From NCBI RefSeq assembly GCF_027533845.1, contig NZ_JAPZVN010000006.1, positions 124,001 to 188,000 on the forward strand: DNA of 64,000 bases, given 5' to 3'. The notes beneath the pieces were generated by a model that ran no database searches, was not told the DNA's origin, and worked only from the letters and a program-made list of their open reading frames with translations. The stretch's first letter is position 1; each line of letters starts with the position of its first letter. The DNA is from Streptomyces sp. RPT161. Lineage in GTDB: Bacteria > Actinomycetota > Actinomycetes > Streptomycetales > Streptomycetaceae. The translations under genes and the position numbers were made by a program. Below are positions 8,700 to 18,195 of the stretch, one piece after another.

Positions 8700-9968
8700 A
8701 TGAGGAGCGGGCACCGGTTCGGGCATCTGCTCGGACATCGGCTGGGGCGGCGGTTCGGGTGGCTCTGGGGAGCGTACGGGACCAGTGCGCTCGGCACGTG
8801 GCTCGCCTTCGGCGCGTTCCCGCTGATCGCCATCCGGGTGCTGCACGCCGGACCGGCCGAGGTCGCCGCGCTCTCCTCCGTGGGGGCTGCGGTGGGCGCG
8901 GCCGTGGCGGTACCGCTCGGCCCGTGGATGGAGTTCCGCCGCAAACGGCCAGTGCTGATCGCGATGGACCTTGTGCGGTTCGCGGCGCTGCTGACGATCC
9001 CCGCCGCGTTCGCGCTCGGCGCGCTCACCTTCCTTCAGCTCCTGCTGGTGTCGGTCGTCGTCGCGGCAGCCGACATCACCTTCCGCGCCGCCTCCGGCGC
9101 GTACCTGAAGACGCTGCTGCCGGCCGAGGACCTGCTCGTCGCCAACGCCCGGTTCGAGTCCACGGCCTGGACGACCACGATCATCGGGCCACCGCTAGGC
9201 GGCGCCGCCATCGGGCTCCTCGGTCCGGTGGCGACGGTGGTGGCCGACGCGGTCAGCTACCTGCTCTCGGCCCTGGGCATCCGCGCGACGGGTGGGCGCG
9301 AGCCGCGGCCCGAGCGCCGGGAGGCCGAGCGCATGCGGGCCGGGGACCTGCTCGACGGCTGGCGGTACATCCTCGCCGACGCGACGCTGCGTCCGCTGTT
9401 CTTCAACACCGCCTTGTTCAACGGCCTGGTGATGGCCGCCCAGCCGCTACTGGCCGTCCTGATGCTCGGTCGACTCGGGTTCGCGCCGTGGCAGTACGGC
9501 CTTGCCTTCGCCGCGCCCTCGATCGGCGGGCTGCTCGGTTCGCGGCTGGCCCGACCGCTCGTCACCCGGTTCGGACAGCACCAGGTCCTGGTCGTGGTCG
9601 GGGCGCTGCGCGCGATCTGGCCCCTCGGCCTGGCTTTCCTGGGGCCGGGGACCGGCGGGCTGCTGCTGGTGATGGGCGTCGAGCTCGGGCTCATCTTCTG
9701 CTGCGGGGTGTTCAACCCCGTCTACGCCACCTACCGCCTTGAGCGCACCGCGACCGACCGGGTCACCCGCACGCTGTCCGCCTGGGCGGTGACGACCAAG
9801 GCCTCGACCGCGCTCCTGACGGCCGTCTGGGGCGTGCTGGGCGGCCTGCTCGGCCCGCGTACGGCCATCGGCCTGGCCGGCGTGCTCCTGTTGGCGACCC
9901 CGCTGCTGCTCCCGCGCCGCACGGCAGCGCACCTCTCCGAGCCGGATCCGGCCCCGAGCCGCGCCTGA
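8700..9968 (+). CDS. MFS transporter (probable drug/siderophore exporter type)
   Basis: This encodes 422 residues with about 12 hydrophobic segments. It opens FGWLWGAYGTSALGTWLAFGA and contains the MFS loop 2-3 signature region with PLGPWMEFRRKRPVLIAMD. The pattern fits the enterobactin-exporter-like MFS branch, which extrudes small molecules with proton exchange at the plasma membrane. The ATG at 8700 follows a GAGGGG stretch about nine bases upstream; an earlier GTG in frame is possible. It is divergent from a LysR gene with a palindrome between them, so it is likely LysR-controlled. Confidence 0.88.
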   Translation: MRSGHRFGHLLGHRLGRRFGWLWGAYGTSALGTWLAFGAFPLIAIRVLHAGPAEVAALSSVGAAVGAAVAVPLGPWMEFRRKRPVLIAMDLVRFAALLTIPAAFALGALTFLQLLLVSVVVAAADITFRAASGAYLKTLLPAEDLLVANARFESTAWTTTIIGPPLGGAAIGLLGPVATVVADAVSYLLSALGIRATGGREPRPERREAERMRAGDLLDGWRYILADATLRPLFFNTALFNGLVMAAQPLLAVLMLGRLGFAPWQYGLAFAAPSIGGLLGSRLARPLVTRFGQHQVLVVVGALRAIWPLGLAFLGPGTGGLLLVMGVELGLIFCCGVFNPVYATYRLERTATDRVTRTLSAWAVTTKASTALLTAVWGVLGGLLGPRTAIGLAGVLLLATPLLLPRRTAAHLSEPDPAPSRA

Positions 9969-10084
9969 CGGGCCGCTTGTTCACCGCTTGGGGAGTCACT
10001 GCTGACGACCGGGAATCGAACAGGTCACGGCAACGGACGGCACCTCGTGGTGAGCCCCAGCGTGCTCGGCTGCTGCTGGGCGGC

Positions 10085-10640
10085 GTGCCGCGGCTGGCCG
10101 GATACTTTCCGATGGCGTCGAGTTCAGCGATCGCGTCGGCGGGCGGGGCCAGTTCGGCGGCGATGTTCTCGCGTAGGTGGGCCAACGAGGATGTGCCGGG
10201 GAACAGGACCGTGGACGGGGGAGCGCTGCAGCAGCCAGGCCGGCGAGACCTGCTGGCGGGCGGCGCCCAGGCGGTCGGCAACGTCGGTGAGCGTCTGCGA
10301 CTGCAGCGGGCTGAAGCCGCCGAGCGGGAAGAACGCGGCGTAGGCGATGTTCTCTGCTGTGCAGCGGTCGACCAGGGCGTCGTCGGTGCGGTTGGCCAGG
10401 CTGTAGAGGTTCTGCATGGTGACGACGGCGGCGACGGTCTGCGCCTCGGTGAGCTGGGCATCGGAGATGCCGCTCAAGCCGAGGTGGCGGATCAGGCCTT
10501 GCGGCGCATCTCGGCCAGTGCGCCGAACTGCTCGGCTATCAAGTTGTCGCTGCAGGCTTCGAGCGCCGCTGTTCGCAGGGTGGCGATGTGCAGGTCGGCG
10601 GGGAACGCGTGCACGGGTCGCTCGCCGGGTGCCCACGGTG
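10085..10640 (-). pseudogene. Aldo/keto reductase pseudogene
   Basis: Three frames together reproduce the second half of an aldo/keto reductase: DNLIAEQFGALAEMRRKG, then LIRHLGLSGISDAQLTEA and NLYSLANRTDDALVDRC, then SSLAHLRENIAAELAPP. A missing base near 10497 (at the MRRKG/LIRH junction) and another frame change near 10215 break the reading frame, and the N-terminal catalytic part is absent. It no longer makes a functional enzyme. The longer minus-strand open frames here are composites of remnant and shadow. Confidence 0.8.
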
Positions 10641-10746
10641 GCGGGCCCCGATATGAACAGTTGGGATAGTTGGTCGCAGGCCCCGTCCACTATGCCGAAG
10701 GCAAAGGGGAAAGGCTTACCGCACGACTCTGAGGAGAGTAAGCAGG

Positions 10747-11157
10747 ATGGCATCCGCGGCACCGCAAAAGATCACTACGTTCCTGATGTTCGAGGGTCGG
10801 GCAGAGGAAGCGATGACCTACTACACCTCGCTGTTCGACGACGCCGAGATCATTGACATCACCCGCTACGGTGCCAATGAACCAGGGGAGGAGGGCACCG
10901 TTCAGCGCGCCACTTTCTCCCTCGCCGGACAGCGGTTCATGTGCATCGACAGCTATGTGAAGCACGACTTCAGTTTCACCCCGGCGGTCTCGCTGTACGT
11001 GCAGTGCGAGACCGAGGCCGAGATCGACCGCCTGTACGCCGCCCTCGCCGAGCAGGGCTCGGAGCTGATGCCGCTGGGGTCCTACGGCTTCAGCGCCAAG
11101 TTCGGCTGGGTGAACGATCGCTTCGGCGTCTCCTGGCAGCTCGACCTGCCCGAGTAG
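10747..11157 (+). CDS. VOC-family protein (PhnB/glyoxalase-like)
   Basis: This encodes 136 residues. The sequence has the PhnB-like start KITTFLMFEGRAEEAMTYYTS and the vicinal-oxygen-chelate beta-alpha-beta pattern, ending FGVSWQLDLPE. The family includes putative methyltransferase-like and glyoxalase-fold proteins, mostly of unknown substrate. The start ATG is preceded by GAGGAGAGTAAGCAGG. It has no obvious operon partner; the upstream reductase is dead. Confidence 0.87.
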   Translation: MASAAPQKITTFLMFEGRAEEAMTYYTSLFDDAEIIDITRYGANEPGEEGTVQRATFSLAGQRFMCIDSYVKHDFSFTPAVSLYVQCETEAEIDRLYAALAEQGSELMPLGSYGFSAKFGWVNDRFGVSWQLDLPE

Positions 11158-11649
11158 GCCTGGCGCGTCCGGCCCTTGGCCGCAGCGTGGAGCCTCTGTC
11201 ACTGCTGGTGGCGTTACGCAGCAGGAGTTGGAAGGGCCATCGAGCTAGGCATGGCGTGGGGTGACGTGTTTTTCCCGCCGCCCCTCCTCCTGCACAGCCG
11301 GCAGGGAGGGAGTCCGACGCCGTAGGTAGGTGTCGGCCTCATCAACGCGGTGAAGCCAAGCGTTCGCGCTGTGCTCCGCACGCAGAAGAAGCCCAACGTC
11401 ACGAAATCATCGACGACTTGTACCGGAAGCTCCGTGAGGTCATCGCCAAGGCGGTCAAATTGAAGGCAACTTCGACGCGTTCGCCACGGTGACCGAGAAC
11501 ATCTACTACGAGAACCTCAAGTTGAATGAGCAAGGCGAGCGCGCGGCGCCAGGGGCGGGTCACCGCGCTGCCGACGTCCGGCCCCTGGAATGGGTGACTA
11601 CCCAGAGGCCGAGGTCGAGGCGGTCGCCGTTCACGACGATTCCGCGCGT
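11158..11649. other. Decayed region with a plus-strand protein remnant
   Basis: No intact gene is present. Between about 11318 and 11560 the plus strand reads as protein in successive frames: VGLINAVKPSVRAVLRTQKK, then HEIIDDLYRKLREVIAKAV, then FDAFATVTENIYYENLKLNE. At least two frameshifts separate them. I do not recognise the family; it lies just beyond IS3 debris and is probably a casualty of insertion or deletion. Confidence 0.45.
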
Positions 11650-12290
11650 GAGCCTTCACTGGTTCGCAGGCCTGCCTGCCATCCGCAGCGGTACGGCCCC
11701 GTGCGGGTGTGGCAGCTGACAGCACCGGAACCGAGGCCCCGCCTTGAAGCTCCGCTCCGGGCCGGACGCGACTGCCCGCCTGGACGTGGAGGAACTCGTC
11801 GCGGACCTGCGCGCGGTGAGCTGGTTCCCGTCGACCGCCGCACCGATGAGTCGTGACGCTCTCTGGCAACGGCCGGGCCGTCGCGCGGTCTTCAGCCACC
11901 GGTGGAACCCGGACCGGGACAGATTCAGCAGGGTGCACAGCCGCTTCACGCCGAAGGCGTCGCGATGGTCGGCAACGAACTCGAAGCGGCTCACCAGTTC
12001 GTCTCGCCCGCAAAATACTTGGCCGCCCGGCGCAGGATGTCACGTTCCATCTCCAGCTCGCGGACCTGCCTGCGCAAGGCCGCGATCTACGCGTCCTTCG
12101 TGGACTCCGCGAGCGCCTCGGGACGCTCGGCGTTCTCCGCAGTCTTGATCCAGTGCCGTAACGTCTCGTGGTTCACGCCGAGTTCGGCAGCGATGCGTGA
12201 GACGGGCCGGCCCGACGAACGGGCCAGCGCCACAGCGTCGGCCCGGAGCTCCGCCGAGTACTTGTAGGTCCCCACTCGGGACTCCTCTCC
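11650..12290 (-). mobile_element. IS3-family insertion sequence remnant (orfA and orfB start)
   Basis: The minus strand carries the OrfA helix-turn-helix protein (YSAELRADAVALARSSGRPV, GVNHETLRHWIKTAE), interrupted by an in-frame TAG after ALAESTKDA, then the leucine-zipper end ELEMERDILRRAAKYFAGE. OrfB begins (FVADHRDAFGVKRLCTLLNL) but loses its catalytic DDE domain after about 60 residues. It is therefore a dead IS3 copy. No terminal inverted repeats could be fixed by eye. Confidence 0.85.
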
Positions 12291-12375
12291 CTGAACTCAA
12301 GATCCAGTGTCGAGGTGTCCACGATCAAGGTGGAGGGCCCGTCCCGGGCTCCACCGCCGTAAGCAACAAGCCGGG

Positions 12376-13014
12376 TCAACACGCTCGGTCGTTCACGGCC
12401 GAGTTGATGACCTCATTGTCTGTCGGTGCCGGGGCGGGCTGAGTAAGGCCGGCGAGCAGCAGGTCGATCATGTGGCGAGCCTGGTAGTCGGGGAACGTTT
12501 CGATTCCGATGCACAGGTTGCCGATGGCCAGCATGAAGTCGTAGGCCCGTACGTCGGCGCGTGTGTAGCCAGCGGAGGCGGACGCTTTCAGGAGTTGGTC
12601 GAGCACGGGTAGCAGGCGTTCGACGAACTCGTTGTGCAGGGTCTCGAATCCGGCTTGGTCCGAGTGCAGCGCCTCGGCGAGGCCGTGTTTGGTGACGAGG
12701 AAGTCGGCGAACTGGTGGACCCACTGCCGCAGGACTTCGTAAGGGGTTTCGGCAGTCTGCGCCGCGTGGGCAGCTGCGGCGAGTGCGTCAACCTGGTGGC
12801 GGAAGACCGCGACCACCAAGTCCGCCCGGGTGGGGAAGTGGCGGTAGATGGTGCCCATGCCGAGGCCTGATTCCGCTGCGATCTCCCGTACGGGAGCGTG
12901 GACCCCCATACGGACGAACACGGCCGCAGCTGCGTCCAGGAGCTTCTGCTCGTTTCGGCGGACGTCGGCTCGCTTGCGGCTTGCAGCTGCTGGCGGAGTG
13001 TCGGCTGTGGACAT
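12376..13014 (-). CDS. TetR-family transcriptional regulator
   Basis: This encodes 212 residues. The DNA-binding domain (about residues 18-70) contains LLDAAAAVFVRMGVHAPVRE and GLGMGTIYRHFPTRADLVVA; the rest is the helical ligand-binding domain. It is divergent from an operon of alpha/beta hydrolase, F420-dependent oxidoreductase and esterase, with two tandem palindromes between them. It probably represses itself and that operon. Confidence 0.92.
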   Translation of the reverse strand: MSTADTPPAAASRKRADVRRNEQKLLDAAAAVFVRMGVHAPVREIAAESGLGMGTIYRHFPTRADLVVAVFRHQVDALAAAAHAAQTAETPYEVLRQWVHQFADFLVTKHGLAEALHSDQAGFETLHNEFVERLLPVLDQLLKASASAGYTRADVRAYDFMLAIGNLCIGIETFPDYQARHMIDLLLAGLTQPAPAPTDNEVINSAVNDRAC

Positions 13015-13035
13015 CGTGAACTACCTCCCACTTGC

Positions 13036-13078
13036 AATACGGAGCGCCGCTCCGTATTCTCATCCGGAGCGGCGCTCC
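13036..13078. promoter_or_regulatory. Tandem TetR operators
   Basis: Two palindromes with centres 25 bp apart lie between the TetR gene and the hydrolase operon. The first has arms AATACGGAGCG (13036-13046) and CGCTCCGTATT (13048-13058) around one base. The second is GGAGCG-G-CGCTCC (13066-13078). The same core recurs as a tandem pair at 21372-21408 elsewhere in this window. Confidence 0.85.
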
Positions 13079-13147
13079 ATTTTTTCCAATGATGCCAGAC
13101 GCCGCGCCGCACAGCCCACTGGGCACATCGAGAAAGGCATTCACCAC

Positions 13148-14080
13148 ATGAGCAGCACCACGTCAGCGGACGGCGGCAACGCCCTCACCGCCTCGGTCAT
13201 CTCTGTCAGTCCGATCGCGTTGCCCGCCCCGGACCGCGGCCAGGACGTGCAGGTACGGGTCACAGCGCCCACGACCGGCCACAACCTGCCCGTCGTCGTC
13301 TTCTCGCACGGCATGACCCTGACCATGGACGATTACGCACCACTGGTCGGCTTCTGGGCCGCCCGCGGCTTCGTCGTCATCCAGCCCACACATCTCGACT
13401 CCCTTGGCCTCGCCCCGGACGACCCGCGCACCCCGCTCATCTGGCGCATCCGCACCGACGACCTCACTCACGTCCTGGACCAGCTCGACACGCTTGAAGC
13501 CGCCGTGCCCGGGCTGGCCGGCCGCATCGACCACGACCGCATTGCGGTAGCCGGACATTCCTGGGGCGCGCAGACCGCCAGCACCCTGGCGGGCGCACGG
13601 GTCGTCGGCGCCGACGGCACTCCCAGTGAGAGCATGGCCGACCCGCGAGTCAGCGCGGCCGTGCTGCTGTGCCTGCCCGGTACCGGCGGCGCCGATCTGA
13701 GTCCGCTCGCCACCCAGTACTTCCCGTTCATGAACCCTGATTTCGCCGAGCTGAAGACACCCAGTCTTATGGTCGCCGGCGACGCGGACCAGTCTCCGCT
13801 CACGGTGCGCGGTCCGGACTGGTTCACCGACGGCCACCGCCTCAGCCCGGGCGCCACCGATCTGCTGACCCTGTTCGGCGCGGAACACGGACTCGGCGGC
13901 ATTCAGGGCGCCAACGACCCGCGCACCACCGACGAAAGCCCCGAGCGTGTCGCGCTCGTCCAACACGCCACCCTGGCGTATCTGCGTACCGCACTGGGCC
14001 TGGACAACGACGCGTGGCCTACCGCCCGTCGGACTCTGGCTGCGGCCGCCGACCCGCTGGGAAGCATCGACTCGAAGTGA
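13148..14080 (+). CDS. Alpha/beta hydrolase (dienelactone-hydrolase/PAF-acetylhydrolase-like)
   Basis: This encodes 310 residues of the alpha/beta-hydrolase fold. The nucleophile elbow is GHSWGAQT, the oxyanion-hole strand is PVVVFSHGMTLTMDDY, and a late acid/histidine pair lies near GDADQSPL and GAEHGLGG. The ATG at 13148 is downstream of GAGAAAGG. It probably hydrolyses an ester, lactone or amide of unknown identity. It heads an operon with an F420-dependent oxidoreductase (overlapping GTGA) and a second esterase, opposite a TetR regulator. This suggests inducible breakdown or modification of one small molecule. Confidence 0.85.
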   Translation: MSSTTSADGGNALTASVISVSPIALPAPDRGQDVQVRVTAPTTGHNLPVVVFSHGMTLTMDDYAPLVGFWAARGFVVIQPTHLDSLGLAPDDPRTPLIWRIRTDDLTHVLDQLDTLEAAVPGLAGRIDHDRIAVAGHSWGAQTASTLAGARVVGADGTPSESMADPRVSAAVLLCLPGTGGADLSPLATQYFPFMNPDFAELKTPSLMVAGDADQSPLTVRGPDWFTDGHRLSPGATDLLTLFGAEHGLGGIQGANDPRTTDESPERVALVQHATLAYLRTALGLDNDAWPTARRTLAAAADPLGSIDSK

Positions 14081-14982
14081 CCAACCACCTGGCACCGACC
14101 GGTAAATCCAGCTTCGGAATCATGACCGCCCCGGCGCAGGTCGCCTACGACGACGTCCTGCGGGTCTGGCACGAGGCGGACGGCATCCCTCAGATCGAGC
14201 ACGCCTGGCTGTTCGACCACCTCATGCCGCTCGGCGGCGACCCAAACGGGCCCACCTTCGAGGGCTGGACACTGCTTTCCGCTCTCGCGGCCCAAACCGA
14301 GCGGTTGCGGCTCGGGTTGATGGTCACCAGCAACAGGTTCCGCCCACCGGCCATGCTGGCCAAGATCTCCGCCACTGTCGATGCCGTCTCCGGCGGTCGG
14401 CTCGAGTTCGGTATCGGCGCGGGCTCTCGCACCGACGTGCCACTGGCCCGGCGTGAGTACGCAGCTCACGGCCTTCCCTTCCACGATGCCGCCCACGCGG
14501 TCGGAAGCCTCGCCGAGGCGTGCACGATCATCCGCAGACTATGGACCGAAGCCTCACCATTCGACTTCCACGGCGAGTACCACCATCTGACGGGCGCGTT
14601 CTGCAGTCCCAAACCCGTCCAGCATCCACGCCCCCCGATCCTGATCGGCGGCCAGGCCACCCGGACGCTGCGCGTGGTTGCCGAGCATGCGGACCGGTGG
14701 AACATGCCCGGAGGCAGCATCGACAAGGCGATCGAGCGCAGCGCCACCCTCGACCGGCTGTGCGAGGAAACCGGCCGTGACCCGGCTGAGATCACCCGAT
14801 CCATCGTCCTGCCCGTCTCCTACGATCGCCCTCAGCACACCCGCCACACCATCCGCGCGGCGCTCGATGGCGGGTTCAGCCACATCGTGCTCGGACTGGG
14901 CGCGCCCTACCCGACCGGCGTCGCACGCTGGGTTGCCGACACCATCATCGCCCCCCTCTCCGACAAGATCACCGCTCCCTGA
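14077..14982 (+). CDS. LLM-class F420-dependent oxidoreductase
   Basis: This encodes 301 residues of the luciferase-like TIM-barrel family. Typical stretches are QIEHAWLFDHLMPLGGDPNG, LLSALAAQTERLRLGLMVTS, LAKISATVDAVSGGRLEFGI and PILIGGQATRTLRVVAEHAD. Enzymes of this class use F420 (or FMN) for hydride transfer. The GTG at 14077 overlaps the preceding stop as GTGA, indicating translational coupling; a later ATG (14122) would remove the conserved first strand (SSFGIMT). Confidence 0.9.
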   Translation: MTNHLAPTGKSSFGIMTAPAQVAYDDVLRVWHEADGIPQIEHAWLFDHLMPLGGDPNGPTFEGWTLLSALAAQTERLRLGLMVTSNRFRPPAMLAKISATVDAVSGGRLEFGIGAGSRTDVPLARREYAAHGLPFHDAAHAVGSLAEACTIIRRLWTEASPFDFHGEYHHLTGAFCSPKPVQHPRPPILIGGQATRTLRVVAEHADRWNMPGGSIDKAIERSATLDRLCEETGRDPAEITRSIVLPVSYDRPQHTRHTIRAALDGGFSHIVLGLGAPYPTGVARWVADTIIAPLSDKITAP

Positions 14983-14997
14983 ACCGAGGAATCGCCG

Positions 14998-15966
14998 ATG
15001 GCCAGGACACACCCACCGCTCGATCCTGAGCTCGCCGCAGTGCTGAGGGTCGTACACGAACACCTATCACCGACCATTACCGCCGAGGACATCGAGGAAC
15101 TGCGGGCCAACCCCATATTCGCGGTCCCGGACGAGCTCCTGACGCGCAACGGGACGCTCCAACTGCAGAACTTGTCCGTACCCGGCCCGGCGGGCGCTCC
15201 GGAGGTTTCGCTCCTCGTCCTCAAGCCGGTGGGTCTGGCGCCAGGAGCGCCCATCCTCTACTACATGCACGGCGGCGGCATGATCATCGGCAACAACCGC
15301 ACGGTAGGCGGCGGCGTGCTGGACTGGGCCGTCGACATCGGCGCCATCGTGGTGTCGGTGGAGTACCGCCTGGCACCGGAGCACCCCGACCCGGCGCCGA
15401 TCGAGGACTGCTACGCGGGTCTGCTGGGGACCCATAGGCTCGCCACGGAGATAGGCGGTGACCCGAACCGCATCGTCGTCACCGGAGCGAGCGCCGGCGG
15501 CGGGCTCGCGGCCGGCGTGGCGCTTCTCGCACGCGACCGCGGTGGCCCTGAGCTGCTGGGTCAATTGATCATGTGCCCGATGCTCGACGACCGGTTCCTC
15601 ACACCGAGCAGCCAGGAACTGCACGGCGAGGGCCTCTGGGACACCACCAGCAACATGACCGGATGGAACGCGTTGCTCGGCGAACGCAGAGGTGGCAGCG
15701 ACGTCAGCATCTACACGGCGCCTGCGAGGGCGACCGACCTGGCTGGCTTGCCCAGCTCCTTCATCGACGTCGGCTCTGTCGAGACCTTCCGCGACGAGGA
15801 CATTGATTACGCCGCTCGGCTGCTGCAGGCCGGCGTCCAGACCGAGTTGCACGTCTGGCCGGGCGGTTTCCACGGGTTCGACGGCATCGCGCCACAAGCT
15901 GCGCTGTCGCAGACCGCATCGGCGACCCGCAGCGCCTGGGTCAGGCGACTCTTGGCCGCGGGCTGA
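14998..15966 (+). CDS. Alpha/beta-hydrolase esterase (hormone-sensitive-lipase family)
   Basis: This encodes 322 residues. The oxyanion-hole motif HGGGMIIGNN and the nucleophile motif GASAGGGLA identify the hormone-sensitive-lipase (family IV) esterases. EYRLAPEHPDPAP and the late histidine in WPGGFHGFDG complete the pattern. It hydrolyses short-chain esters in known relatives. It is the third gene of the TetR-controlled operon, 15 bp after the oxidoreductase, with GAGGAATC upstream of the ATG. Confidence 0.92.
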   Translation: MARTHPPLDPELAAVLRVVHEHLSPTITAEDIEELRANPIFAVPDELLTRNGTLQLQNLSVPGPAGAPEVSLLVLKPVGLAPGAPILYYMHGGGMIIGNNRTVGGGVLDWAVDIGAIVVSVEYRLAPEHPDPAPIEDCYAGLLGTHRLATEIGGDPNRIVVTGASAGGGLAAGVALLARDRGGPELLGQLIMCPMLDDRFLTPSSQELHGEGLWDTTSNMTGWNALLGERRGGSDVSIYTAPARATDLAGLPSSFIDVGSVETFRDEDIDYAARLLQAGVQTELHVWPGGFHGFDGIAPQAALSQTASATRSAWVRRLLAAG

Positions 15967-16290
15967 CAAGCAGCAGGACGACTTGATCTGCACGCGCGTG
16001 AACACCTGGAGATGGCGGGCCAGACCACTCTGCTGGGCGCGGCGCGGATCCAGTAAGCCGCTCGCGGGAGACACGACGGCCGTCACGGCGAGCTACCGCA
16101 GCACTGGCGGCGGAGGAAAGGACGGCGTCAAGGCCTACGTCCTCGCTACGAAGGTCCCGCTGGACGCGTCCAAGCAGGTGGAGTCGATCACCCGGCCGGC
16201 GCTGGCCGTCGATCAGGCACAGTCGGTGGCCACGACCCTCGGCGAACTCGCCCTCGGGACGCCTCTGAGCGGCAGCGCCCCGGGCCGGCT
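15967..16290 (+). pseudogene. Remnant of a glycoside-hydrolase-like C-terminus
   Basis: In one plus-strand frame at about 16080-16210 the translation VTASYRSTGGGGKDGVKAY and KVPLDASKQVESITRPA resembles the C-terminal strand region of bacterial glycoside hydrolases. There is no start and no upstream catalytic part. It lies directly behind the esterase gene and probably marks an old deletion junction. Confidence 0.35.
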
Positions 16291-16499
16291 CACCGGTTGG
16301 TGCGCTCGATCGGCTCCCGGGCCGCCGTGCGGAACCACCCGCACGCGCTGGACGCCGCGACGCGGGCGCCGGTCCTGCAGGCCGTCGAGTCCGCCCGGTC
16401 GGTCCTCCCGCTGCTCGGCGCGGAGGCGACCGGGCCCTCCCGCGCCGGCTCGGCGGTGGCGGACCGGCCGTCCAGTTCCGGCCACAGAACCGGCTGCCC

Positions 16500-16849
16500 T
16501 CCAGCCGGTACCGACGGGCCAGTTGAGCTTCTCGCTGGCCTCGCTAGTGCCGCCGGAGGCCGTGGCCCGGTTGAACGCTGCGCTGGCCAGCGATGATCCT
16601 GAAGGGGTGGCGGCAGGCCGGCAGTACGCCGAGCAGCTGGGCGGCGCCGTGGTCGAGCAGGTCCAGGCACGCTGGGTGGACGAGGGGCCGGTGACCGGGC
16701 AGGTGCGCCTGGAGATCACCGCCACCGTCGACCAGATGCACGCGGCGATGCAGCTCACCCGGTTCTCCGCCGACCGGCTCGGCCACCAGATCCAGCTCAC
16801 CTTCGGGCCGATGGGGTCGTACAACATCTGCCCCTCCGGGACCCGGTGA
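16500..16849 (+). pseudogene. Fragment of an unrecognised protein
   Basis: The last roughly 110 codons of a plus-strand frame read as a coherent helix-strand protein (LVPPEAVARLNAALASDDPE, VRLEITATVDQMHAAMQLT) and stop at 16849. No credible start codon with a ribosome site is visible and the upstream part is out of frame. I do not recognise a family. Further disjointed coding traces continue on the plus strand to about 17050. Confidence 0.4.
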
Positions 16850-17099
16850 GAGGCGCCCCGGCACGCCGCGTACATCCGGGTCGCCGCCGGACTGCCAGGC
16901 AACAATCATCGGAGGCCGTGGACGGGAGCTGGCCAAGCCCGGCAAGGGACCGCGGTCGTCGCCGGGCTGATGCGGCAGGCCGACCGTGCGGCCGGCACCC
17001 CTCCTCGCCACCGCGTCCTCCTCAAACAGCGGCAGGCTCCGGCACCACCGAATGCGGGACAGGGCCGTTGACCGGACACCCCTTCGTCGCTGTCATGGC

Positions 17100-18125
17100 T
17101 CAGCGCACGGTGAGGACCAGCTTGCCCGTGGTGCGGCCCGTCTCCGCGAGGGCGTGGGCCCGGGCGCCTTCGGCGAGGGGGAAGGTTCCGGAGACGTGGG
17201 CGCGGAGCCTGCCCCGGTCGACGAGCTCGGCGATGGCGCGCATGCCGGCCTGGTCGTGCTCGACGGCCAGGTGCGCGGCGCGGACCTGTGCCTTCTCCGC
17301 CGCTGCGCGGGTTCCTTCGGCGCCGGGCAGCAGGGTGACGAGGACGCCGCCGGGGCGGAGCACGCCCACGGAACGGATGGCGTTCTCTCCGCCGAGGGCG
17401 TCGAGGACGACGTCGTAACGCTCCTGGGTGTCGGTGAAGTCCTCGGAGCGGTGGTCGACGCAGACGTCCGCGCCGAGTTCGCTCAGGAAACCGTGCTTGG
17501 GGGCGCTCGCCGTCCCGGTGACGTGTGCGCCGCGCTCCTTGGCGATCTGTACGGCGAGATGACCGACACCGCCGGCCGCGGCGTGGATCAGCACGCGCTG
17601 CCCGGCCCGGAGGCCCGCGGTGTCGACGAGTGCCTGCCAGGCGGTGAGCGCGGCCAGCGGCAGAGCAGCCGCCTGGACGTGATCGATCCCGGCGGGCTTG
17701 GCGACGAAGGCGCGGGTGGGGCCGGTCACGTACTCGGCGTGGGAGCCGGCCCCGTACGGGTAGGGGAGCATGCCGAACACCTCGTCACCGGGCCGGAAGA
17801 GGGTGACGCCGTGGCCGGTCTCCACCACGGTGCCGGAGACGTCCCAGCCGAGGGTCAGCGGCGGGGGCGGCAGGAAGCCACTGTGGGCGCGGTGCTTGAA
17901 GTCCGTGGGGTTGAGTCCGGCCGCGTGCCCGGCGACGAGGATCTCCCCGATGCCGGGCGCGGGCCGGGGAAGCTCGGTCAGCCGTAGAACCTCGGGGCCG
18001 CCGAGGGCGGTCTGATGCAGGGCGAGCATCCTGGGAGCACCGTCCGGGACGGCAGGGCCCGGGGAGTCCGTGGCGTGCGCACTGGCCGGGGAGTCGAGGT
18101 TCTCAGGGGTGTCCGTCGAAGTCAT
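17100..18125 (-). CDS. NADP-dependent zinc-type alcohol dehydrogenase/quinone oxidoreductase
   Basis: This encodes 341 residues of the MDR superfamily, quinone-oxidoreductase branch without zinc ligands. The GroES-like domain has LTLGWDVSGTVVETGHGV and the Rossmann motif is HAAAGGVGHLAVQIAKERGA. The first 32 residues are low-complexity and the family start is nearer M33 (18029), so the true start may be downstream. It is divergent from a GlxA-type regulator, a common pairing in Streptomyces. Confidence 0.88.
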   Translation of the reverse strand: MTSTDTPENLDSPASAHATDSPGPAVPDGAPRMLALHQTALGGPEVLRLTELPRPAPGIGEILVAGHAAGLNPTDFKHRAHSGFLPPPPLTLGWDVSGTVVETGHGVTLFRPGDEVFGMLPYPYGAGSHAEYVTGPTRAFVAKPAGIDHVQAAALPLAALTAWQALVDTAGLRAGQRVLIHAAAGGVGHLAVQIAKERGAHVTGTASAPKHGFLSELGADVCVDHRSEDFTDTQERYDVVLDALGGENAIRSVGVLRPGGVLVTLLPGAEGTRAAAEKAQVRAAHLAVEHDQAGMRAIAELVDRGRLRAHVSGTFPLAEGARAHALAETGRTTGKLVLTVR

Positions 18126-18195
18126 GCCCCGATCCTGGCCGTACGGTCCGGCCCGGGGCGATGGCTAGAAGGTCATCATCCGATACATTCCTGCC

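Noticed and set aside
13036-13078. CRISPR-like or IS terminal repeats
   Set aside because: The two palindromes are unequal, spaced as TetR dimers and positioned between divergent genes; there is no repeat-spacer series. No CRISPR array was seen anywhere in the window.
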